DNA of 6,646 bases from an uncultured Clostridia bacterium (GTDB lineage Bacteria > Bacillota > Clostridia > Christensenellales > Aristaeellaceae), in the NCBI GenBank assembly GCA_946615495.1, contig CAMOHY010000125.1:1-6646 (forward strand), in the 5' to 3' direction. Below the pieces are notes generated by a model, which was not told where the DNA came from, ran no database searches, and saw only the letters and a list, made by a program, of their open reading frames with translations. The position numbers were made by a program, and so were the translations under genes. Of this stretch, positions 1-5,195 are shown piece after piece (within the stretch, counting starts at the first letter, position 1; every line of letters starts with the position of its first letter).

Positions 1-27
1 CAGAGCATCGACTTTGTCGATGCTCTG
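1..27. repeat. Perfect 12-bp inverted repeat with a TTT loop
   Basis: Arms CAGAGCATCGAC (1-12) and GTCGATGCTCTG (16-27) are exact reverse complements separated by TTT, giving a very stable hairpin. No T-run follows, so it is not a standard intrinsic terminator on the plus strand. It lies in frame with the open reading frame ending at 132. It could be a dispersed palindromic repeat, a protein-binding site or a chance in-gene hairpin. Its position at the first base of the window hints at an assembly break in a repeat. Confidence 0.75.
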
Positions 28-132
28 ACGAATTGCCAAGAAAAAATTTGCCTGCTCCCCAATTATGCCCTTATCCATTTTTCGATGGACGAGCTGCTGG
101 AAAAAGAGTATAATAGCCTTGGAATCAATTGA
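1..132 (+). CDS. C-terminal end of an unrecognised protein (partial)
   Basis: The frame starting at base 1 stays open for 43 codons and ends in TGA at 130-132, so the start lies upstream of the window. The product has an ordinary protein-like composition and ends with an acidic helix-like segment around MDELLEKEYNSLGIN. I do not recognise the family and see no catalytic motif, signal peptide or membrane segment. The only in-frame ATG (85-87) is deep in the sequence and has no good Shine-Dalgarno site, so this is better read as a gene tail than as a complete small gene. Its first nine codons coincide with a perfect 12-bp palindrome, which is unusual inside coding sequence. The alternative is that the open frame is accidental and bases 1-132 are intergenic. 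Confidence 0.5.
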   Translation, partial: QSIDFVDALTNCQEKICLLPNYALIHFSMDELLEKEYNSLGIN

Positions 133-319
133 ATAGCTTTCCAGGCTTGTCAGGCCTGAAAGGATGAAAGCGATGGTTATAAAAACAGATGCGGACAACA
201 AGGGACGGTAAAACGGGAAGATTGGATTTGATTCCTCAGACGAATAGGCAGCAAACCAGCCTGCCAAAAGCGATGCGGCAAATGGATAAAGAACCTTCAT
301 ACAGGAGTCGAGGGATACA
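133..319. other. Intergenic leader upstream of the DUF503 gene, no clear signal
   Basis: This 187-base gap separates the partial gene from the DUF503 gene. It contains a weak 5-bp inverted repeat (CAGGC and GCCTG around 142-158). It also contains TATAAA at 178-183, but no -35 element at a workable distance; the best TTGTCA (147-152) is 25 bases away. A 15-codon frame starting at 164 has no usable ribosome site. I can assign neither a promoter nor a terminator here, although a promoter for the downstream cluster most likely lies in this stretch. Confidence 0.4.
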
Positions 320-601
320 ATGATTATAGCAGCAATGACCTTCCGCCTGCACGCTTCCTGGGTGCATAGCCTGAAAGAAAAACGGATGATTGTCAAAAGT
401 CTCATTGCTCGCCTGCAGAACCGGTTCCATGTGTCGGCAGCCGAAATTGACGAGCAGGATACGCATCAGATCATCGTCATTGGTATTGCCGCCGTTGTAC
501 CCCATAACGCGATGGCCGACAGCCTGATGGGAGAGATTTCCGTTTTCGTGGAAGAAAACACGGAAGCGGAAATCCTGGACGAGCAGCGGGAGATTCGTTA
601 A
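320..601 (+). CDS. DUF503 (YlxP-like) small protein
   Basis: The 93-residue product matches the DUF503/YlxP family by eye in length and signature. It has an N-terminal beta strand, then the HSLKEKR motif (residues 16-22), a helix of the form IVKSLIARLQNRF, then the VSAAEIDEQDTHQ segment and a hydrophobic strand IIVIGIAAVV. The family is small, basic and ferredoxin-like in fold. In many Firmicutes it sits in the nusA-infB-rbfA region and is linked to ribosome or RNA biology without a defined reaction. The ATG at 320 is preceded by AGGAG (303-307) and GAGGG (310-314). The gene ends 79 bases before the AmmeMemo gene on the same strand, so co-transcription is plausible. This location away from the translation operon is unusual. 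Residues 77-93 are acidic and variable. I am confident of the family and not of a function. Confidence 0.88.
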   Translation: MIIAAMTFRLHASWVHSLKEKRMIVKSLIARLQNRFHVSAAEIDEQDTHQIIVIGIAAVVPHNAMADSLMGEISVFVEENTEAEILDEQREIR

Positions 602-680
602 ATATGCCTATCGAGGAACTGAAACGGCGGAGGGTAAATCATCTGCCCAGCAGCCATGGAAAGAGGGAGGACGCGATCAA

Positions 681-2066
681 ATGTCTATTTTAGCGGCATA
701 TATGGTGCCTCACCCTCCGATGATTATTCCGGAGGTTGGCAGAGGCAGTGAAGCACAGATAGAAGCGACCTGGGCGGCTTATATGCAGGTTGCGGAAGAA
801 ATCGCGGAGCTGAAGCCGGAGACAATCATCATTTCCAGCCCTCACGCGACGATGTACGCGGATTATTTTCACATTTCCCCAGGCAAGCAATCGGAAGGTT
901 CCTTCGCGCAATTCCATGCGCCTCAAGTGCGGTTCCTGGAAACCTACGACGAAGCGCTGGTGCGGGCGATTGAACGGAAGGCGGAGGAAAACAATTTCCC
1001 CGCAGGAACGATGGGCCAGCGGGAAAAAGCCCTGGATCACGGCACCATGGTGCCGCTGTATTTCATCCGGAAGAAGTATGCCAATTTCAAGCTGGTTCGG
1101 ATCGGGCTGTCCGGTTTGCCGTTAGAGGATCATTACCAGCTGGGACAAATCATCCAAAGCGCCGCGGGAGAAATGGGACGCAGGGTTGCGTATATTGCCA
1201 GCGGCGATCTTTCCCATAAGCTGCAAAGTTATGGCCCCTATGGCTTTGCAGCCGAAGGACCAAAGTATGACGCGCGTATTATGGACGTATGCAGCCGGGC
1301 TGCTTTCGGAGAACTATTCGATTTTAGCGAAACCTTCTGCCAGCATGCCGCGGAGTGCGGGCACCGGTCGTTCGTCATCATGGCGGGAGCGCTGGACGGC
1401 ATGGCCGTGGAAGCGAAACGGCTGTCCCATGAGGACGTGACCGGCGTAGGCTATGGGATTTGTACTTTTCATCCGAAAGGAGCGGATGAAAGCCGCCGCT
1501 TCCTCTCTATTCGTCAGCGGAACGAAGAAAAACGGCTGACGGAGGCCAGGGAGCGCAGCGATGCCTGGGTAAGGCTGGCTCAGGAATCGGTAAACAGCTA
1601 TGTGCTCCGCCGTCAGGTGATGAAGGTTCCGGATGGTTTGCCCGAAGAACTGCTGAACCGAAAAGCTGGAGCGTTCGTATCCATTCACAAACAGGGCAGG
1701 CTGAGGGGCTGCATCGGCACCATCGCGCCGGCCCGTGCCAACCTGGCGGAAGAAATCATCCGCAACGCTGTCAGCGCCGCAGCCGACGACCCCCGCTTCG
1801 ACCCCATTCAGCCGGAGGAACTGAAGTGGCTGGAAATCAACGTGGACGTGCTGAGCGAGCCGGAAGACATTCAATCGGAAGACGAACTGGACATCAAGCG
1901 GTACGGCGTGATCGTAACCCGTGGGCAGCGCCGGGGGCTGCTGCTGCCCGATCTGGAGGGCGTGGATACCGTGCGGCAGCAGGTGGCAATCGCCCGGCAG
2001 AAAGCAGGCATCGGCCCCGAAGAAAAAGTGTCTTTGCAGCGCTTTGAAGTTGTCCGGCATACCTGA
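681..2066 (+). CDS. AmmeMemoRadiSam A/B fusion: MEMO/LigB-like domain plus AMMECR1 domain
   Basis: This 461-residue protein has two domains. Residues 1 to about 270 resemble the MEMO / class III extradiol dioxygenase (LigB) fold, with VPHPP (His11), SSPHAT (His55), LDHGTMVPL (His120), SGDLSHK (His179) and ECGHR (Cys226). By eye, His11 and His55 correspond to LigB metal ligands, and Cys226 to the CGRH metal cysteine of human MEMO1. Residues from about 293 to 459 are an AMMECR1 domain, with the hallmark LRGCIGT at 341-347 and DDPRFDPI at 369-376. A charged helix (272-295) links them. Such fusions occur with a radical SAM partner, here starting 11 bases downstream. The reaction is not one I can name. 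The ATG has AGGGAGG at 664-670, ten bases upstream. The product appears cytoplasmic, with no signal peptide or membrane segment. Family assignment is firm; metal binding is inferred from the residues. Confidence 0.93.
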   Translation: MSILAAYMVPHPPMIIPEVGRGSEAQIEATWAAYMQVAEEIAELKPETIIISSPHATMYADYFHISPGKQSEGSFAQFHAPQVRFLETYDEALVRAIERKAEENNFPAGTMGQREKALDHGTMVPLYFIRKKYANFKLVRIGLSGLPLEDHYQLGQIIQSAAGEMGRRVAYIASGDLSHKLQSYGPYGFAAEGPKYDARIMDVCSRAAFGELFDFSETFCQHAAECGHRSFVIMAGALDGMAVEAKRLSHEDVTGVGYGICTFHPKGADESRRFLSIRQRNEEKRLTEARERSDAWVRLAQESVNSYVLRRQVMKVPDGLPEELLNRKAGAFVSIHKQGRLRGCIGTIAPARANLAEEIIRNAVSAAADDPRFDPIQPEELKWLEINVDVLSEPEDIQSEDELDIKRYGVIVTRGQRRGLLLPDLEGVDTVRQQVAIARQKAGIGPEEKVSLQRFEVVRHT

Positions 2067-2077
2067 CGGAGGGAAAT

Positions 2078-2938
2078 ATGCCAACATGTGAAGTTTGCTT
2101 TCGCCATTGCGATATTCCGGAAGGCGGAAAAGGGTTTTGCGGGGCAAGAATTTGCGAAAACGGCGTGATCCGTCCGGCGAACTACGGCAGAATCACCAGC
2201 CTGGCGCTGGACCCCATCGAGAAAAAACCTTTACGACGGTTTTTTCCCGGCAGCATGATCCTGTCTGTGGGCAGTTACGGGTGCAACTTGCGTTGCCCTT
2301 TCTGCCAGAACTATGAAATTTCCTGGTCGGCGGAAGCGTTTGCATACGCCGGCAGGGCTGAAAGCGTGACCCCTGAGGAATTGGCGGATGCAGCGGTCCG
2401 GCTGAAAAGCAGGGGCAGCATCGGCCTGGCGTTCACCTATAACGAACCGTTGATTGGCTGGGAGTTTGTACGGGATACAAGCAGGATGATCCATGCGGCG
2501 GGGCTTAAAACCGTGCTGGTTACCAACGGGACTGCGGAACTGGCCGTACTGGAAGCCTTGGCGCCTTATATCGACGCGATGAATATCGATCTGAAAGGAT
2601 TTACCGAGCCTTACTACACGCATGTGCTGGGCGGCAGCCTGAGCATGGTGAAAGCGTTTATTGCCCGCGCAGTGCAAATCTGCCATGTAGAATTGACCAC
2701 GCTGATTGTGCCCGGTGAAAACGATTCAGAGGAAGAAATGCGCGCCTTGTCAGCTTGGATTTCTGGCCTAAAAGACGCGGGCGGGAATGTCATTGGCCTT
2801 GACATCCCGCTGCACATTTCACGCTTCTTCCCCCATTTTCACATGACGGATCGTCCGGCGACAGACGTGAAGGCTATCTATCATTTGGCGGAAATTGCTC
2901 AGGAGAGCCTCCGGCATGTCTATACGGGGAATTGTTAG
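2078..2938 (+). CDS. AmmeMemoRadiSam system radical SAM enzyme
   Basis: The 286-residue product is a radical SAM protein of the PFL-activase-like branch. The cluster motif CNLRCPFC places Cys69, Cys73 and Cys76 in the CxxxCxxC arrangement that binds the [4Fe-4S] cluster and S-adenosylmethionine. TYNEP (120-124) replaces the GGE-type motif, followed by VTNG (148-151), MNIDLKGF (168-175) and PLHISRFFPHF (244-254). An N-terminal set of cysteines (4, 7, 11 and 21) precedes the barrel and could bind zinc or an extra cluster; this is characteristic of the family. GGAGGG (2068-2073) lies four bases before the ATG, and the upstream stop is 11 bases away, so the two genes are tightly coupled. The protein ends at VYTGNC and lacks the cysteine-containing C-terminal tail of longer homologues that I recall. 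It probably modifies or works on a substrate with the upstream fusion protein; that substrate is unknown. Confidence 0.93.
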   Translation: MPTCEVCFRHCDIPEGGKGFCGARICENGVIRPANYGRITSLALDPIEKKPLRRFFPGSMILSVGSYGCNLRCPFCQNYEISWSAEAFAYAGRAESVTPEELADAAVRLKSRGSIGLAFTYNEPLIGWEFVRDTSRMIHAAGLKTVLVTNGTAELAVLEALAPYIDAMNIDLKGFTEPYYTHVLGGSLSMVKAFIARAVQICHVELTTLIVPGENDSEEEMRALSAWISGLKDAGGNVIGLDIPLHISRFFPHFHMTDRPATDVKAIYHLAEIAQESLRHVYTGNC

Positions 2939-3162
2939 CGGTATCAGTCAAACAAAGATATCCATAAACGATTCCCAGAAGCTGTGCGAAAAATATAAGA
3001 ATGCCAGCCTCGTCCGCTTTTTCCGGGCAGAAGCATGGATTGGCCGCCCCCTTTATCCCTGCAATGGCAGGCGTTTGTGCAGCCGCTATGTTAAGGCGAG
3101 CGGTTTGAAAAAACAAACGGGCAAAAAAGGATGCTTTGAAAGGTATCAGAAGAGAGTGAAAT

Positions 3163-4107
3163 ATGTTTCAGGAACTGTATCAGGAATCACTGAGCCGGGC
3201 GGAACACAAGGTCTGGATCCTGTCAGACCTTCAGCAGGGACTGCCGGAAAACACGCGCCGCTGTTTGGAAGCTGGCATTTCCGATTTTGAGCTGCTGAAG
3301 CGTCCGGCGGAGCAAATCTGGTATCTGGGCGACGCGGTAGAGGGCGGAGACCCCGACCGGCTGATTGCCATGTGCGAGCTGCAGGAGAAAGCCTTTGCTT
3401 CGCTGAATATTCCCCTTTGCTACGCCACCGGCAATCATGATTATGATTTTTCCCGCGCCCATCGGGATCGGGCCCCCTGGATGCCTTTTTATGAAATGGT
3501 GCGGAATCATCCCGGCTGGAAAACTACGGCCAGCTGCGAGGATTTCTATTTCCGCACGGAAATCGGAAAGTATCCGGTATATTTTCTTTGCGATCATATT
3601 TCGCAAGCCAACAAATGGTGCGTCACCCATTCCCGCGTCGCCTGGGGGCGGGAGGACTATCCTTATTCTGACGCATCCGCCCAGGCGCTTCGGGCAAAAA
3701 TGGCTGCGGAAACGGAACCCCTGATTACCTGCGGCCATTACGGCTTTTCCGGCTGCAACCGGGATCATGATTTGATGGATCATCTTCTTCCCCTGCCCCC
3801 AACGGAACGCATCCACTTTTATGGTCATTCCCATATCGGCGACTGGGCCTGGGGCAAAAAGGACACATGGCGGAGAATCTGCTGGGTGGACTGGCACGAT
3901 GTACCGCAAATTGACGTATCCAGCTTCGAGAATATTCGCGGCCAGCATTGCCGCAGCGTCCTTCTTCATATCTACGCGGATGGAAACATGGGCGTTTTCT
4001 TCCGGAATCACGATCTTCACTGTTTTACAGAAGCATATTTTCCAGCCGGGGAAAACGGCCCGCAGGGTTGGAATGACATGCGCTTCAAGTATGAAAGCCC
4101 CAAATAA
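3163..4107 (+). CDS. Calcineurin-like metallophosphoesterase, DxQ variant
   Basis: This 314-residue protein shows the ordered metallophosphoesterase motifs: SDLQ (Asp22, Gln24), LGDAVEGG (Asp57), TGNHDYD (Asn91, His92), CGHYG (His192) and YGHSH (His222, His224). These bind two metals for phosphoester hydrolysis. Gln24 stands where most members have the His of DxH; Gln variants exist in some subfamilies, so the enzyme may still be active. An aromatic-rich C-terminal part (about 225-300) is family-specific and I do not recognise it. An in-frame TGA at 3157-3159 fixes the ATG at 3163 as the first possible ATG start; the ribosome site AGAGAG (about 3151-3156) is weak. No signal peptide is seen. 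The gene stands 224 bases after the radical SAM gene, so it may have its own promoter, though none is clear. The substrate is unknown: nucleotide, phospholipid or phosphosugar are all possible. Confidence 0.88.
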   Translation: MFQELYQESLSRAEHKVWILSDLQQGLPENTRRCLEAGISDFELLKRPAEQIWYLGDAVEGGDPDRLIAMCELQEKAFASLNIPLCYATGNHDYDFSRAHRDRAPWMPFYEMVRNHPGWKTTASCEDFYFRTEIGKYPVYFLCDHISQANKWCVTHSRVAWGREDYPYSDASAQALRAKMAAETEPLITCGHYGFSGCNRDHDLMDHLLPLPPTERIHFYGHSHIGDWAWGKKDTWRRICWVDWHDVPQIDVSSFENIRGQHCRSVLLHIYADGNMGVFFRNHDLHCFTEAYFPAGENGPQGWNDMRFKYESPK

Positions 4108-4255
4108 GGGGCGGGAGCGTGCCTGTCAAAATCGCGCCTATCCGGAGCCGCCTTGATAAACCGGGTGGAAAGCCTCATCCGTTCCTTCCTCCCTCCACCC
4201 CGCTCCAGCCGAACCTGCCGCACAGGTACCCGGCGAAGCGCGCGAGCGGCAAATG

Positions 4256-4288
4256 AAGATGAGGTTTGGCGCAGCGCTTCAGCATCTT
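4256..4288 (+). terminator. Weak hairpin between convergent genes
   Basis: AAGATG (4256-4261) pairs with CATCTT (4283-4288) around a 21-base loop, and TTTT occurs at 4287-4290. It lies between the converging phosphoesterase and EEP genes and could end the plus-strand transcript. The stem is short, the loop long and the T-tract overlaps the stem, so this is only the best candidate in a 205-base gap that otherwise shows nothing clear. Confidence 0.2.
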
Positions 4289-4312
4289 TTGGGTTCCTTT
4301 TCCATCCATGGT

Positions 4313-5077
4313 TCATTCCCGGAGAAAGGATATTTCCGCGCAGACCGGATAATGATCGGACAAGTAAACGCCGTTTTCCTCATCCGTCCATTTTTGGACG
4401 TTTTCGCAGCGCAAATCGCCCTTGAGCACGATATAATCGATCTGCGAGGGAGCATCGGCCTTTCCGTAGCCGTGGTAGGTGACGCCGATATCCTTCGTCG
4501 CGTTCACCAGGCCGGGACAGGCGGAAAGGGGCCGCATTTCTTCGCTGTCCGGTTCCGCGTTAAAATCCCCGGTCAGAATCATGGGGATACCGGGGAGCAG
4601 CCCAACGGATTCTGCGTGGCGCAGAATCTGGAGGAGTCCCCGCTTCCGGGCCTCCCTGCCCACATGATCCAGATGGGTGTTGAGCACGCGGAACACATGA
4701 CCGCTTTCTTCCTCCAGGAGCACCGCATCCGTACAGGTGCGGGGGCAGGAGCTTTGGCTGGGGTAGCGGCTTCCCGGCACCGCGGGGGTTTCGGAAAGCC
4801 AGAAGGTGCGCATATCCAATAATTGGTACTTTTCCTTCCGGAACGCTACCGTCATCTGCTCGCTGTCCAGCTTTTCTCCCCGGCCGCAGCCGACGATGTA
4901 ATAATCCGCAAGGCTGCTTTTCAGCCATGCCGCCATGTGCGGCAGCACTTCCTGAAAGCAGATTACATCCGGCCTTTCCCTTTCGATGGTTTTCAGAATC
5001 AGGGGCTGACGGAATACAAAACAGTTTTCCCCGTCCTGCCCATGGTCGCAGCGCAGATTAAACGTGACAATTTTCAT
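4313..5077 (-). CDS. Endonuclease/exonuclease/phosphatase (EEP) family protein
   Basis: The 254-residue product carries the full EEP set: TFNLR (Asn7), CFQEV (Glu43), TFWLSETP (91-98), LNTHLDH (His135, Asp137), TGDFNAEP (Asp171, Asn173), QIDYI (Asp214) and SDHYPV (Asp241, His242). These form the magnesium-dependent active site shared by DNase I-like nucleases, sphingomyelinases and inositol phosphatases. All key residues are present, so activity on a phosphodiester or phosphomonoester is expected, but the substrate cannot be read from sequence. The FWLSETP form is typical of small bacterial proteins of unknown substrate. The frame extends 23 codons further upstream, but the start was set at 5077 because MKIVTFN is the normal family N-terminus and AAAGGAAA (5083-5090, minus strand) sits at proper distance. 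No signal peptide is seen. It is divergent from the GH125 gene, 118 bases away, and convergent with the phosphoesterase gene. Confidence 0.92.
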   Translation of the reverse strand: MKIVTFNLRCDHGQDGENCFVFRQPLILKTIERERPDVICFQEVLPHMAAWLKSSLADYYIVGCGRGEKLDSEQMTVAFRKEKYQLLDMRTFWLSETPAVPGSRYPSQSSCPRTCTDAVLLEEESGHVFRVLNTHLDHVGREARKRGLLQILRHAESVGLLPGIPMILTGDFNAEPDSEEMRPLSACPGLVNATKDIGVTYHGYGKADAPSQIDYIVLKGDLRCENVQKWTDEENGVYLSDHYPVCAEISFLRE

Positions 5078-5082
5078 ATTCT

Positions 5083-5090
5083 TTTCCTTT
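5083..5090 (-). promoter_or_regulatory. Ribosome binding site deciding the EEP start
   Basis: On the minus strand AAAGGAAA ends about five to seven bases before the ATG at 5077. No comparable site precedes the in-frame ATG at 5146. This supports the shorter 254-residue protein, whose N-terminus matches the family pattern. Confidence 0.6.
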
Positions 5091-5128
5091 CTTTTGTGCG
5101 GTCGGCGGTCAAAATCTCTGAAATGCTC

Positions 5129-5157
5129 TGGAAAATAGGACAACAATCTGGTATAGT
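5129..5157 (+). promoter_or_regulatory. Sigma-A type promoter with extended -10 for the GH125 gene
   Basis: TATAGT (5152-5157) matches the -10 consensus at five of six bases and is preceded by TG one base upstream, giving the extended -10 form. TGGAAA (5129-5134) matches the -35 consensus at four of six bases with a 17-base spacer. Transcription would begin near 5164 and leave a leader of about 32 bases containing GGGAGGA (5180-5186). Two CTCTG copies ten bases apart (5116-5120 and 5126-5130) abut and overlap the -35 region and could be an operator. Confidence 0.6.
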
Positions 5158-5195
5158 GGCAAGAAAAAGAAGGAACACAGGGAGGACAGACGTTT

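Noticed and set aside
164..211. 15-codon frame beginning MKAMVIKTDADNKGR
   Set aside because: The start resembles dehydrogenase N-termini, but there is no spaced ribosome site, it ends after 15 codons and no continuation is seen in the other frames.
1314..2147. 277-codon minus-strand open frame opposite the AMMECR1 region
   Set aside because: It is the complement of a clearly conserved gene in GC-rich codons, where long antisense frames are common.
2874..3116. 80-codon minus-strand open frame in the gap after the radical SAM gene
   Set aside because: It runs antisense into the end of the radical SAM gene, has no ribosome site and resembles no family I know.
2895..3290. 131-codon plus-strand open frame overlapping the radical SAM and phosphoesterase genes
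   Set aside because: It overlaps two well-supported genes in another frame, has no good ribosome site and its product lacks any recognisable pattern.
3223..4020. 265-codon minus-strand open frame opposite the metallophosphoesterase
   Set aside because: The plus strand encodes the full set of phosphoesterase motifs; the antisense product has no recognisable motif.
4108..4312. Search for a strong bidirectional terminator between the convergent genes
   Set aside because: Only short stems were found, such as ACCTG with CAGGT near 4213-4227 and the weak hairpin at 4256-4288; none has a proper T-tract.
4253..4822. 189-codon plus-strand open frame opposite the EEP gene
   Set aside because: The opposite strand carries all EEP catalytic motifs; this frame is its shadow.
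5078..5146. 23-codon N-terminal extension of the EEP protein
   Set aside because: The extension lacks a ribosome site, is not part of the family pattern and would place the start close to the divergent promoter; MKIVTFN at 5077 is the natural start.
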